DNA of 64,000 nt from JAJEBT01 sp965221485 (GTDB lineage Bacteria; Pseudomonadota; Alphaproteobacteria; MPNO01; UBA830): contig OZ244893.1 of the NCBI GenBank assembly GCA_965221485.1, positions 4,402,001 through 4,466,000 on the forward strand, in the 5' to 3' direction. Both the position numbers and the translations under genes were made by a program. Under the pieces are notes generated by a model. That model worked only from the letters and a program-made list of their open reading frames with translations, was not told the DNA's origin and ran no database searches. Positions 8,194 to 17,544 of the stretch are shown piece by piece. Within the stretch, counting starts at the first letter, position 1, and each line of letters opens with the position of its first letter.

Positions 8194-9393
8194 ATGGTAA
8201 ACTCGCCGGTCTTTCTGACTGCCTCCTTTTGCCTCGCGCTGGTTCTTTCGCTGTTGGGCTTCATGGCTCCTGCGGCCGTGCTCGACGAAATCATACGGGA
8301 ATGGTCCCTTTCCAACGCCCAGGCGGGATGGCTTGGGGGCGCCCTGTTCATTGGTTATATCGCGACGGTTCCGGTTCTCACGGCCTGGACCGATCGGGTT
8401 GATCCGCGACGAATCTACCTCGCCTGTGCCGTTGTGGGAGCGGCGGGAAACGTCGGGTTTGGCCTGTTGGCCGACGGGCTGTGGTCCGGAGTGGCATTCC
8501 GGATCATCACAGGTATCGGTCTCGCGGGGACCTATACGCCCGGGCTGAAGGCGCTGGCGGATCAGATGGGTCCGGGCCGGGGCCAGCAAAGAGCTGCCAC
8601 CTATTATACCGCCGTGTTTGGTCTGGGATCCGGGCTGTCGATCCTGATCGGAGGGCTGTCTGGCGGATTGTTTGGCTGGCGGTGGGCCTTTGTGGTGGCG
8701 GGCCTCGGCTTTGTGGGCGCACTTCTGATTGTGGCCGCGGTCCTTCGGCCGTCGCCGCCGGGCAAGGCAGCGTCAGGTTCGCCCCTTGATTTTCGTCCTG
8801 TTTTCCGCGACCGGGCGGTGATGAGCTATATCGGTTCGTTTCTCGGGATCGCCTGGGAGGTTTTCACCAGCCGGATCTGGTTCGTGAGCTTCTTTGTTTT
8901 TCTGGCGGTTCCGCCGCTCTTCAGTGTCAGTGGAGCCGGCACTGTCTGGGCAACCATGGTAGCGCTGGTGGGGCCGCCAGCGGCCATGCTGTTCGGGGAA
9001 CTGGCAATGCGGTTTGACCGTCGCAGGGTCCTGATCGGAGTGGCTTTCACGTCGCTCCTGCTGTCCATCGCGATCGGTCTGACAATCGGGATGCGCTACG
9101 AAATTCCGCTGGCGCTCTGCATCCTGTTCGGGATGGTATCCTACGGGCGCAATGCAGCGACAGTGGCCGGTACCATCGCATTGGCAGACCCTGCACGGCG
9201 CGGTGCGACGCTGGCGGTCCAGGCCTTTGTCGGCTTTCTGGGCGGGGTGATCGGCCCCTTTGCCTTCGGCCTCGCCCTTGATGCCGGAGGCGGCGCGCTG
9301 GTGGCGGAAGCGTGGTCCGGTGCCCTGCTGGTGATGGCCCTCGGTCCGGTGATTTCGATTGCATCACTGCTGTATCCGGGTCTCCGGCGCTGA
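8194..9393 (+). CDS. MFS transporter
   Basis: A 399-residue membrane carrier with about 12 hydrophobic segments. The first half shows the loop 2-3 region as TAWTDRVDPRRIYL and a segment-5 type GLGSGLSILIGGLSGG stretch. It is not a close relative of the two tandem MFS proteins upstream: length, loop signature and C-terminus differ. A 163-base gap separates it from the dehydrogenase, and the next gene on the same strand (a TctC-type binding protein) begins 175 bases later. Substrate unknown; the C-terminal half is notably rich in Gly and Ala. Confidence 0.8.
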   Translation: MVNSPVFLTASFCLALVLSLLGFMAPAAVLDEIIREWSLSNAQAGWLGGALFIGYIATVPVLTAWTDRVDPRRIYLACAVVGAAGNVGFGLLADGLWSGVAFRIITGIGLAGTYTPGLKALADQMGPGRGQQRAATYYTAVFGLGSGLSILIGGLSGGLFGWRWAFVVAGLGFVGALLIVAAVLRPSPPGKAASGSPLDFRPVFRDRAVMSYIGSFLGIAWEVFTSRIWFVSFFVFLAVPPLFSVSGAGTVWATMVALVGPPAAMLFGELAMRFDRRRVLIGVAFTSLLLSIAIGLTIGMRYEIPLALCILFGMVSYGRNAATVAGTIALADPARRGATLAVQAFVGFLGGVIGPFAFGLALDAGGGALVAEAWSGALLVMALGPVISIASLLYPGLRR

Positions 9394-9568
9394 ACGATCG
9401 GGGCATGAAACGAAGGAGAATGAGGAGACCCGGCAGCGTCGTTCCCGGGTTTCCGATTCCGGCGAGAGGTTCGAAACCGGAGAAATGGCCCTCCCTTGGA
9501 TGCCTCTGGCGCACGCATCAGACGGGTGCAAGAATAGCGAGGCAAACAACAATATTCAGGAGGAACCC

Positions 9569-10645
9569 ATGAAAAATCGTGCCCTGGCAGCGATGGCCGC
9601 TGCAATTCTGGTGTTAACAGGCAGCGGATCGGGGGCTCAGGACTATTACAGTGGCAAGACGGTTACGGTCATCAGCCCGGTACCCGGTGGCAGCGGACTT
9701 GACCGGCTGACCCGCGCCTTCGTTCAGCACTGGCCCAAGCACATCCCTGGCAATCCGAAGATGATCGTCAAGAACATGTCGGGTGCCGGCGGTGCCAAGG
9801 CGCTCAACTTTCTGTATGACCGGGGGCGGCCGGACGGAATGACATTGTATCTGGGACCGTGGAGTGCGCCCGGAATTATTGCCGGAGATCCTGCGTTGCG
9901 ATACGTACCGGAAAAACTGGTCATGGTCGGTGCCGGCGGCCTCGACCGCGTCACGTTGATGCGCACCGATGTTGCCCCCGGTATTGCGAAACCGGCGGAC
10001 GTCATGAAAGTCGAATCCTTCAATGTTGGCGGACGACGCGCCGACCGGATGCTGGATTTCCTTGGCAATCTTTCGATGGAAATGATCGGTGCCAAATACC
10101 GTTTTATCGGCGGCTATCGTGGTATGGCCAAGATCCGGCCCGCATTCATGTCCAACGAGGTGCAGGCCGCCAACAGCGGCAGCATCGGCTATTACGTTTT
10201 TTTCAAGGACACGATGCTGAAAGACGGATCCGCGATCGCGCTGTGGTCGCATCCCAATTTTGATGCGAACGGAAACCTGATCAGGGCGACCTCTTTTCCG
10301 GGCGTACCGAGCTTCGAGGAGGTTTACAGGGAGGTGCATGGAAAAATGCCTGACGGACCCCTCTGGAAGACCTACAAATGGTATTCCGCCGCGCTCGGCC
10401 ATTCGACCATGACGGTGTTCGCACCGCCCGGAACACCCGGGAATGTGGCTGACATCCTGCGGTCATCCTATCAGGCGACGACGAAGGACCCTGCCTATAC
10501 GGAACCCGAACGGGAACGGCTTGGTGGAACCGGTGTGACCTTCATTGATACCGAAGCCGCACTCATGATCCAGAAAACCTACCGAAACGTCGACGACGAT
10601 ATTCTGGCGACGCTGAAAAGCATGACCAAGGTCGGTCAGCGATAA
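9569..10645 (+). CDS. Tripartite tricarboxylate transporter (TTT) substrate-binding protein, TctC/Bug family
   Basis: A 358-residue periplasmic binding protein. Residues 1-23 form a Sec signal (basic MKNR, then an Ala/Leu core, then SGSGAQ). The mature part opens with DYYSGKTVTVISPVPGGSGLD and continues with NMSGAGGAKALNFLY, the typical ligand-cradle pattern of the Bug family. The start at 9569 is chosen because CAGGAGGAACCC lies directly upstream. The membrane component faces it on the other strand 65 bases beyond its stop, so binding protein and permease are converging rather than in one operon. Ligands of this family are carboxylates; which one is not visible. Confidence 0.85.
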   Translation: MKNRALAAMAAAILVLTGSGSGAQDYYSGKTVTVISPVPGGSGLDRLTRAFVQHWPKHIPGNPKMIVKNMSGAGGAKALNFLYDRGRPDGMTLYLGPWSAPGIIAGDPALRYVPEKLVMVGAGGLDRVTLMRTDVAPGIAKPADVMKVESFNVGGRRADRMLDFLGNLSMEMIGAKYRFIGGYRGMAKIRPAFMSNEVQAANSGSIGYYVFFKDTMLKDGSAIALWSHPNFDANGNLIRATSFPGVPSFEEVYREVHGKMPDGPLWKTYKWYSAALGHSTMTVFAPPGTPGNVADILRSSYQATTKDPAYTEPERERLGGTGVTFIDTEAALMIQKTYRNVDDDILATLKSMTKVGQR

Positions 10646-10710
10646 GGGAATTACAGCCATGATTCGGGCGGGCAGGGGTCCCCGGCCCCACCGTCCGTTT
10701 CGGTCTCCCG

Positions 10711-12690
10711 TCAACCAAACAGCAACGGCTGGTGCCAGAAGACGTTCATTATCAGGTCGTAGAACACGAAGAGAAAGAGCAGGCCCCACCCCGCATAGCT
10801 GAGCGTTACGCTCCAGCCGTAGCCACCCCAGCGCCACAGATAGATTGCCATGAACAGGGGCAATGCCACCAACTGGCCGAACAGGTAACCGCAGGCGATC
10901 ATGGCGACCAGATAACCGAAGAACGCAGCTGCTTTCCCGATCAGGGCATCCCCTGCGTCGGCGGCGGCCACCGCAATAAGCGTACCCTTCTCCCGGACGG
11001 ACCGTCGCAGATCGCGCCCCTCCATCCACAGAAGTGCGATCAGCAGCGCAATTGCGGGAAGTGCGGCGGCGAGCGGAAACTGCCGCACCACCGGAGGCCA
11101 TTCCATGGATTCGATCCCCGCCCACACGAACAGTGCGGTGAGTGACAGTGCAAGGGGCACCGAAATCGAGAGATTCCGTCCCCGGCCTTCTCCTGCTTCC
11201 GGTCCAGCGGGGCGCGATCCGGACCTGGCGACACGCCATGCCGAAAGGGCAAGGGTGAGTACAATCAGCGCGATAATCACGAGGACAATGGGGCGGCCAA
11301 GCCATTCGGGCCCTGCGTAAATCCTCATGCTGATCTGGTAGGCGTTTTCGAGAATGGGCCCGAGGATGAGCGCAAGCACCAGCGGCGGCCGCGGCCAGCC
11401 GCCGCGCTTCATGAGAAACCCGACGATTCCCATGATGAGGCAGGTCAGCCAGTCGCCCATGGAGGCACCGCCCAGCCACGCGCCCATGAATACGAACACA
11501 ATGACGCCAGGAACGATCAGGTGACCCCGGATGAAGGCGACCTTGGCGACCTGGTTGGCCCAGATCAACAACAGACCGGTAACCAGAATGTTTGCAATGA
11601 CAATGGTCCAGATCATGCTGAAGGTCAGGTCGAGCCTTCCCGTCAGCATTTCGGGACCCGGTTTGAGACCCTGGATCAGCAAGGCCCCCATGAGAATGGC
11701 GGTGCCCAGACTCCCGGGAATTCCGAACGCCACCATGGGCAGCAGGGCGCCACCACGGGTTGCATTGTTCGCCGCCTCGGGTGCGATGACGCCGCGGATG
11801 TCTCCTTTACCGAACTTTGACGGGTCCCTGGCTGATTGAACGGCATGCCCATAGGCAAACCAGTCGACAACCGCGGCCCCGAGTCCCGGCAACATGCCGA
11901 TATAGGTGCCGAGCGCGGCACAGCGCAGCGTCAGCCACCAGTGACGAAAGGCGTCCCGGATGCCTTCCATGGTGCCGCCGCCCCGGTTCTGATACCTTGG
12001 AACGCGGGAGATTGAAGAATCCCGGATCGCCAGTTCCATCAGTTCCGGGATCGCGAACAGGCCAAGCACCACGGGGATCAGCGGCAGACCGTCGAGCAGG
12101 TAGGATGTTCCCAGCCAGTATCGGGGAACGGGTGCCGTTTCGGCATAACCGATCATGGCCATCATCAGACCGAGAAGCGCGACAATGAGGCCCTTGAGAG
12201 TCGAGCCGCCGCTGAGCGATCCCACCATTGCGAGGCCAAGAACGCCCAGCATCAGCAGTTCGGGAGAGCCGAAGGCGAGGATGATGGGCAGGACCAGCGG
12301 GATCGAAACCGCGAGGATCAGCGCACCAAATACGCCGCCGAAGGCGGACACGGTAAACGCGGCGCCGAACGCCCGCGCTGCCCGGCCCTGTTGGGCCAAG
12401 GGATATCCGTCAAGTATGGTTGCCTGTGAGGCGGCGGTTCCCGGAATGCCCAGCATCACCGAAGCGATGGTATCGCTCGTCGAGGTGACCGCGAACATGC
12501 CGAGAAGGAGCGCGAATGCGGAAGCCGGGTCCATGCCGAATGTGAAGGGAAGGAGGATGACCAGTCCGACGATGCCGCCGAGCCCGGGGACAGCACCAAG
12601 CCAGATTCCCAGAAAAACGCCAAGCACCAGAAACCCGATCGTCGGCCATTGGAACACCAGCTCGAGGCCTCCCAGCAGGGCATCGATCAT
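10711..12690 (-). CDS. TTT transporter membrane protein, TctA fused to a TctB-like domain
   Basis: A 659-residue inner-membrane protein. Residues 1 to about 490 are TctA-like, with the PGLGG motif near residue 34, the VMLGIPGTAASQATILDGYP loop around residues 78-97, and a second PGLGAAVVDW-type repeat in the middle. From about residue 505 to the end there are four more hydrophobic segments with a short loop (EGRDLRRSVREKG), matching the small TctB subunit. Separate TctA proteins are about 500 residues, so this is a natural TctA-TctB fusion. The matching TctC gene converges on it. The complex imports carboxylates using an ion gradient. Confidence 0.85.
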   Translation of the reverse strand: MIDALLGGLELVFQWPTIGFLVLGVFLGIWLGAVPGLGGIVGLVILLPFTFGMDPASAFALLLGMFAVTSTSDTIASVMLGIPGTAASQATILDGYPLAQQGRAARAFGAAFTVSAFGGVFGALILAVSIPLVLPIILAFGSPELLMLGVLGLAMVGSLSGGSTLKGLIVALLGLMMAMIGYAETAPVPRYWLGTSYLLDGLPLIPVVLGLFAIPELMELAIRDSSISRVPRYQNRGGGTMEGIRDAFRHWWLTLRCAALGTYIGMLPGLGAAVVDWFAYGHAVQSARDPSKFGKGDIRGVIAPEAANNATRGGALLPMVAFGIPGSLGTAILMGALLIQGLKPGPEMLTGRLDLTFSMIWTIVIANILVTGLLLIWANQVAKVAFIRGHLIVPGVIVFVFMGAWLGGASMGDWLTCLIMGIVGFLMKRGGWPRPPLVLALILGPILENAYQISMRIYAGPEWLGRPIVLVIIALIVLTLALSAWRVARSGSRPAGPEAGEGRGRNLSISVPLALSLTALFVWAGIESMEWPPVVRQFPLAAALPAIALLIALLWMEGRDLRRSVREKGTLIAVAAADAGDALIGKAAAFFGYLVAMIACGYLFGQLVALPLFMAIYLWRWGGYGWSVTLSYAGWGLLFLFVFYDLIMNVFWHQPLLFG

Positions 12691-13152
12691 GGGTCTGGCT
12701 TTCGCTGACGGCGTTTGCTGATCAAGAATTCCTCGCGCGTTGTCTGTGTTCGTGCGTCTTGTTCGTCTCTGAGGCGCTGCCGAGAGGATACAGTGTCAGA
12801 TGAAAGAGACCTTCCGGAAGCGATGTCAGTTTAGACCGATACCGGCACATTTTGCACCTGCCCGAAGAGGTGCGAGTTGTCTGTGTGTTGCTCCCGCGCT
12901 GAATTCCCTGGTTTTGGCTTATCTTTCCCGTTCGCCTGTATGAACTTGATCGTCACCTCATAGACTGCGATGCATTCAGGCAGAACAGCCCCCTTCGCTT
13001 TGGCCGACTCGCAGAAACTCGCCGTGCAAGGGAACACCAACGGGAAGTCTCGGAAGGCTGGCAGCAATCAACTGACAGTGTCCGGTGTTGGAATAGAGAT
13101 ACGATCGGTTAACATCTTCGGGAACGACGGGTTCGTCGCAAGGGAAACGGGT
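12691..13152. other. Divergent intergenic region
   Basis: About 460 bases between the leftward TctA-TctB gene and the rightward beta-propeller gene, so promoters for both should lie here. I found no convincing -35/-10 pair. Open frames in it (for example minus strand 12831-13067) have no ribosome binding site and no recognisable similarity. Confidence 0.4.
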
Positions 13153-14157
13153 ATGACGACTATGTTGTATGTTGCGACCGGGCGCGGTGTATTCAGAGTC
13201 ACGCACGGAAGCCGTAAAGCAAACGTGCATCCGCTTGGACTGGAAGACAAGGGTGGCGTCAGGTGGATTCTGGCCGATTCGGATAATGCGGAGCGGCTCT
13301 GGGTAGCGACGGAACGTACCGGAGTGTTGCGTACCGATGACGCTGGTAACTCGTGGCAGGAAAAGAACGAAGGTCTCGTCTATAAGCACGCCTTGTCACT
13401 GGCCCGTCACGGGCTAACGGGAACGCTCTATGCAGGTACCGAACCAGCCTGCATTTTCAAATCCGACGATCTGGGAGACAGCTGGACAGAGCTTGAGTCC
13501 CTTCGCAGGCTCAGGTCCCGAAAGGACTGGACCTTTCCCGGTCCGCCCCATGTCGCGCATGTGCGTGGCATTGGTCTCGACGCGAATGATCCTGCCATGA
13601 TTTTCGGTGCCGTCGAAGAGGGCTGGCTGGTCCGCTCGAACGATGGTGGTCAGACCTGGAACAACATCATTGATGGCACCGAGTTCGATTCCCACACAGT
13701 CACGATCCTGCCTGACGATTCCGGCGTCATCGTCGCTGCCTCGGGAAAAGGCCTGTATCGAAGTGATGATCGAGGACAGAATTTTGACCGGTGCGATGAT
13801 GGAATAGACCACCCCTATCTGATCAACGTGGTGGTCCATCCCGACCGGCCCACCGTCCTCTTTACGGCTGGTGCCGGCGCGCCGCCACCCCGGTGGCGGG
13901 ATGAAGGCGGGCCGGGCGCTGGATTCTACAAGAGTGATGATGCCGGGTTAAATTGGCAACAACTGACCGGCGGTTTACCGGATCGTATCGCGCCAGCGCC
14001 GCGGTCAATCGCAGTCGATCCTGCCGATCCCGAACGTATATTCGTCGGGTTGAACGATGGCGAGATATGGACAAGTGCTGACAGCGGGGCCTCTTTTTCC
14101 AGCTTTGCGGCCGGTTTGCCACCGGTCCTCGGCATTTCGCCGGTGGTTGCCAGCTGA
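13153..14157 (+). CDS. Asp-box (BNR) beta-propeller protein, YCF48/sortilin-like
   Basis: A 334-residue repeat protein. I count six Asp-box-like repeats of the type S/T-x-D-x-G-x-x-W/F (TDDAGNSWQE, SDDLGDSWTE, SNDGGQTWNN, SDDRGQNFDR, SDDAGLNWQQ, SADSGASFSS), spaced as expected for blades of a six-bladed propeller. ATG at 13153 was chosen because AGGGAAACGGGT precedes it; the frame stays open further upstream without a better signal. No secretion signal is seen, so it may be cytosolic. The LysR gene begins nine bases after its stop. Such folds serve as glycosidases, sensors or assembly factors, and nothing in the sequence singles out one of these. Confidence 0.7.
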   Translation: MTTMLYVATGRGVFRVTHGSRKANVHPLGLEDKGGVRWILADSDNAERLWVATERTGVLRTDDAGNSWQEKNEGLVYKHALSLARHGLTGTLYAGTEPACIFKSDDLGDSWTELESLRRLRSRKDWTFPGPPHVAHVRGIGLDANDPAMIFGAVEEGWLVRSNDGGQTWNNIIDGTEFDSHTVTILPDDSGVIVAASGKGLYRSDDRGQNFDRCDDGIDHPYLINVVVHPDRPTVLFTAGAGAPPPRWRDEGGPGAGFYKSDDAGLNWQQLTGGLPDRIAPAPRSIAVDPADPERIFVGLNDGEIWTSADSGASFSSFAAGLPPVLGISPVVAS

Positions 14158-14165
14158 TTGACGAC

Positions 14166-15113
14166 ATGCGGAAACGATCGGGGCAGCTAAGTCTCGACGG
14201 ACTCCCGGTTTTCGTGCGGGTGGCCCAGTGCGACAGTTTCACTGAAGCTGCCCGGCAACTAGGAATGTCCAACTCGGCGGTCAGTAAGGCGATAACCCGG
14301 CTTGAGGCGCGGCTTGAGACCCGCCTGATCGACCGGACCACACGCCGGATCGCGCTTACCGCCGAAGGCAGGTCTTTTTTCGAAAGCTGCAAGCAGATCC
14401 TCACTGATCTGGAAATTGCCGAAGCCATGCTTGCGGAGTCCAGAACCACACCGCGCGGTCTGTTGCAGATTCAGGTGCCCCGCGGTTTCGGAAGAAAGAT
14501 CGTCATTCCGGCACTGTCAGACTTTCTGGCTGTCCATCCCGGTGTGACCGTGGACGTTACCGTTCGTGACGGAGCCATAGACCCGGGTGAAGAAGGTGTC
14601 GACGTATCGTTCGTCCTCGGGAATCCGGAGCGAGGTCAATTCGTTGCCCGTCATGTCACGGATATCGGATACGCGGTTTGTGCGAGCCCCACGTACCTTG
14701 TTGCAAATGGTTATCCGGTGGCGCCGGCCGACTTATCGGCGCACCGTTGCCTGAATTATCTTCATCCGAGAACCGGGCGGCCGCGCGACTGGATATTGAC
14801 GACTGACGGCACTCCGGTTTCGGTTCGGGTAAATTCGGTCTTCACGGGAAACGATATCCAGGCGGTGCATCAGGCCGCGCTCTCGGGTGCGGGACTGGCC
14901 TATCTGATGGATTTTCTGATCGCTGATGATGTCATGGCGGGGCGACTGGAAATTATTTTGCCGGATACAATCCTTCGAAACGTTCCGGTGCAGATTTGCT
15001 ATGCGAGCAATCCGCATCGGTCCCCAAGAGTATCGGCATTCGTCGATTTCATGGTTGACCGGCTCAATGGCATCCACGCCTGGTCGATCGATCGGCTTTT
15101 GGAACCCCATTGA
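14166..15113 (+). CDS. LysR-type transcriptional regulator
   Basis: A 315-residue regulator. The N-terminal winged helix-turn-helix is at about residues 11-68 (LPVFVRVAQCDSFTEAARQL, then SAVSKAITRLE), followed by a linker helix and a periplasmic-binding-protein-like effector domain. It begins only nine bases after the beta-propeller gene, so the pair may be cotranscribed. It lies directly upstream of the hydrolase/monooxygenase/ABC cluster on the same strand, with a 104-base AT-rich gap in between, which makes it the leading candidate regulator of that cluster. The inducer would probably be the cluster's substrate or an intermediate (inference). Confidence 0.88.
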   Translation: MRKRSGQLSLDGLPVFVRVAQCDSFTEAARQLGMSNSAVSKAITRLEARLETRLIDRTTRRIALTAEGRSFFESCKQILTDLEIAEAMLAESRTTPRGLLQIQVPRGFGRKIVIPALSDFLAVHPGVTVDVTVRDGAIDPGEEGVDVSFVLGNPERGQFVARHVTDIGYAVCASPTYLVANGYPVAPADLSAHRCLNYLHPRTGRPRDWILTTDGTPVSVRVNSVFTGNDIQAVHQAALSGAGLAYLMDFLIADDVMAGRLEIILPDTILRNVPVQICYASNPHRSPRVSAFVDFMVDRLNGIHAWSIDRLLEPH

Positions 15114-15217
15114 TGAAATATTTTCAATAGTGCGTTCTCCAAATTAACGTTTTTCGCAACAATAAGGGGCGCTATCCTGACCGGTAAGTTTCGAAAGATC
15201 GGTGCGGCTCTCTCCCC

Positions 15218-16030
15218 ATGAAACCTTGTTTCCTAGAAAAATCGATGGACCTGCCCTCGGGACCGGTGACGTATTTTGCAGCTGGCAGCGGACATGACGT
15301 CATCTACCTTCATCCTGCTTCCGGGATGCGAATATCGCCGGCGTTAGAGCGACTGAGTCGCCGATTTCGTGTGTGGGCGCCCGTTATGCCCGGCTTCGAC
15401 GGCACGACGCAACATAACGGCGTTTCCTCGATACAGGACCTGGCAGATCTGCTGGCGTCTTTTGTCGATCAGGGTCCTGGCCGCGCCTGTGACGTGGTGG
15501 GGACCTCGCTTGGTGGCTGGCTCGGCGCCTGGTTCGCGGTGAAGCATCCGGCCCTGGTCGAGCAGTTGGTACTTGCCGCGCCTGCCGGATTCCGCCCGGC
15601 TGGTGCGCCGCCGCTCAGCTTCGAGCCTGACGTCATGCGAAAACAGCTTTACGCGCATCCCGAGCGCGTACCTCCCGACGGGAAGACGCCCGATATGCGC
15701 AAGGCCAACGGCGAGGCGGTTGCCTATTACGGTCTCGGAACCTCTTGTGATAGTGAGCTGCAGGATCGCGTTAACGAGATCGCTTGCCAGACGTTGATTC
15801 TTCACGGAACGCTGGATGCCCGGGTCCCCGAAAGCGGCGTGCAGATGTTGAAATCATGCGTCCCGCATTCTCAGCTGGTTTACGTCTATGACGCAGCGCA
15901 CAGTCTCGAACTGGATCAGCCGGATCGCGTCAGTAAACTGATAGAAGATTTCCTGCTGCGGGGAGAATCCTTCATTGTAAACCAGAAAATTTCCGAAAAA
16001 GAGGACGTTACGACAGGGGGGACGCGATGA
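15218..16030 (+). CDS. Alpha/beta-hydrolase
   Basis: A 270-residue soluble hydrolase of the alpha/beta fold. The nucleophile elbow is GTSLGG with Ser97, the acid is in HGTLDARVPE (about Asp200), and the histidine is in DAAHSLELD near the C-terminus, so a full catalytic triad is present. An oxyanion-hole motif HPASG follows strand 3. The C-terminus overlaps the flavin monooxygenase start by four bases (ATGA), pointing to translational coupling. Ring-cleavage product hydrolases (MhpC/BphD type) and lactonases have this architecture; a role in hydrolysing a product of the neighbouring oxygenase is a reasonable inference. Confidence 0.82.
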   Translation: MKPCFLEKSMDLPSGPVTYFAAGSGHDVIYLHPASGMRISPALERLSRRFRVWAPVMPGFDGTTQHNGVSSIQDLADLLASFVDQGPGRACDVVGTSLGGWLGAWFAVKHPALVEQLVLAAPAGFRPAGAPPLSFEPDVMRKQLYAHPERVPPDGKTPDMRKANGEAVAYYGLGTSCDSELQDRVNEIACQTLILHGTLDARVPESGVQMLKSCVPHSQLVYVYDAAHSLELDQPDRVSKLIEDFLLRGESFIVNQKISEKEDVTTGGTR

Positions 16031-17178
16031 GATTCTCGCAAACCCATCACATGCCGTATACTGACATCAATGAAGCGGGTCTGGGCTGGCCGATCTCGAA
16101 CAGCCGCTTCGAGCCCGACCGCGGTATCGAAATGTTCCGGACCTATATCGACGCGAAGGTGGCGGCGGAGGAGTGCGGATTCGATGCGATCGGGTGCAAC
16201 GAGCATCACATGAGCCCGTTCGGCATGATGCCGAATCCGAACCTGATTGCTGCTGCCGTAACCGAACGAACGACGACAGCCGAAATCCAGTTGAGTGGCG
16301 CCATCGTTCCATTGACGAATCCCATTCGGATCGCCGAGGAATACGCGATGATTGACGTCATGAGCGGCGGACGGCTGATGGCCGGGTTCATGCGGGGCAT
16401 CCCGCATGAATATGTTGCTTACAATATTTCTCCCGACGATTCATGGAGCCGGATGCGCGAAGCGGTCCAGCTTATTCTCAAGGCCTGGACCGAGCCCGAA
16501 CCCTTTGGTTGGGAGGGCGAACATTATCAGTTTCGCGCCGTCTCGATCTGGCCGAAACCGGTTCAGCAGCCCTACCCGCCGATCCTGATGTCTGGCGGCA
16601 GTCCGACCTCGGCGCGGTTCGCAGCGGAGCACAGGGCGGTCATGGGTATTCTGCGCGTGCTAAACTTCGATCAGGCATTAAGACTGATGGAAATATACAA
16701 GGAAAGGGCGCGCGAAGATGGCTGGGAACCGGGTCCAGACCGGTTCATGGTCGGCGTGCCGACGGCAGTGGCGGAAACTTTCGAGGAAGCCAGGGAAGTA
16801 TTGCACAGCGGCACCCAGTATTTCTTCGATGTGCTTCAGGGCGGGATCAACCGGGCGCAGCAGCTCGTGGTTCAACAGACACGCTTCAATGAGGACGACG
16901 TGCTGATCCGGCCGACGAACAAGGACCAAACGATGAAGGCGACGCCCGTCGAGGAAAGGATCGAGAACGGTCAGGTCCTGTGCGGCACGCCCGAAATGGT
17001 CGTCGAACAGATCAAGCGGATGCATGCTGCGCTCAATCACGGCCATATGAACCTGATCGTCAAGGTCGGAAACATGCCGGACGATTTTGTGCTTCGCAGT
17101 ATGAAGCTGTTGAAGCAGTACGTGTTCTCCGAGGTAAAACATCTGGGCAAAACGGGAACGACCGTGGCAGCCGAATAG
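16027..17178 (+). CDS. Luciferase-like (LLM class) flavin-dependent monooxygenase
   Basis: A 383-residue TIM-barrel flavoprotein of the bacterial luciferase superfamily. Typical elements are the GLGWPISNSRFEPDRGIEM opening, the GCNEHH motif on strand 3 (about residues 57-62), the MSGGRLMAGFMRGIPHEY block around residues 118-135 and the PPILMSGGSPTSARFAAEH block near residue 190. These enzymes use reduced FMN and oxygen, usually supplied by a separate reductase or ferredoxin; a 2Fe-2S ferredoxin gene follows after nine bases. The tight coupling with hydrolase and ferredoxin suggests oxygenation followed by hydrolysis of one substrate. Use of coenzyme F420 is less likely here but cannot be excluded. 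Confidence 0.85.
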   Translation: MRFSQTHHMPYTDINEAGLGWPISNSRFEPDRGIEMFRTYIDAKVAAEECGFDAIGCNEHHMSPFGMMPNPNLIAAAVTERTTTAEIQLSGAIVPLTNPIRIAEEYAMIDVMSGGRLMAGFMRGIPHEYVAYNISPDDSWSRMREAVQLILKAWTEPEPFGWEGEHYQFRAVSIWPKPVQQPYPPILMSGGSPTSARFAAEHRAVMGILRVLNFDQALRLMEIYKERAREDGWEPGPDRFMVGVPTAVAETFEEAREVLHSGTQYFFDVLQGGINRAQQLVVQQTRFNEDDVLIRPTNKDQTMKATPVEERIENGQVLCGTPEMVVEQIKRMHAALNHGHMNLIVKVGNMPDDFVLRSMKLLKQYVFSEVKHLGKTGTTVAAE

Positions 17179-17187
17179 GGGGGTGAG

Positions 17188-17544
17188 ATGCCGAGAGTCA
17201 TCGTTGTAAATCGCGACAACCAGTCGTTCGACGTAAAACAGGGACGGACTCTTCTTACCGGGGCCCAAAATGCGGGCCTGCCCTGGCGCTGGTATTGCGG
17301 CGGCGAAGCGCTGTGCGGCACCTGCTGCATCCTCGTCACAGACGGGCAGCTGGAGCCTCCGAACGACATCGAGCGCTATTTTATCGAGGGCTGGGGCTAC
17401 CATCCGTCGTTCCGGCTGGCTTGCCAGGCCAGAGTCAACGAACCGGTGTCGATTATTTCCTGTGCCGATGAGGGGTACAATAGGGACAACGTTCTCGAAG
17501 CCTACCAAAACGCGGTCGCGAAAGAGAAGGGAGAAGCGGCATGA
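17188..17544 (+). CDS. Plant/adrenodoxin-type 2Fe-2S ferredoxin
   Basis: A 118-residue electron carrier. The cluster ligands are Cys37, Cys43, Cys46 and Cys79 (C-x5-C-x2-C-x32-C), with an extra Cys47. The beta-grasp opening VIVVNRDNQSFDVKQGRTLL is typical. GGGGTG at 17178-17183 precedes the start. It overlaps the next gene by four bases (ATGA). It probably feeds electrons to the flavin monooxygenase upstream or to an oxygenase elsewhere; no dedicated ferredoxin reductase gene is seen in the window, so the electron source must be outside it. Confidence 0.85.
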   Translation: MPRVIVVNRDNQSFDVKQGRTLLTGAQNAGLPWRWYCGGEALCGTCCILVTDGQLEPPNDIERYFIEGWGYHPSFRLACQARVNEPVSIISCADEGYNRDNVLEAYQNAVAKEKGEAA

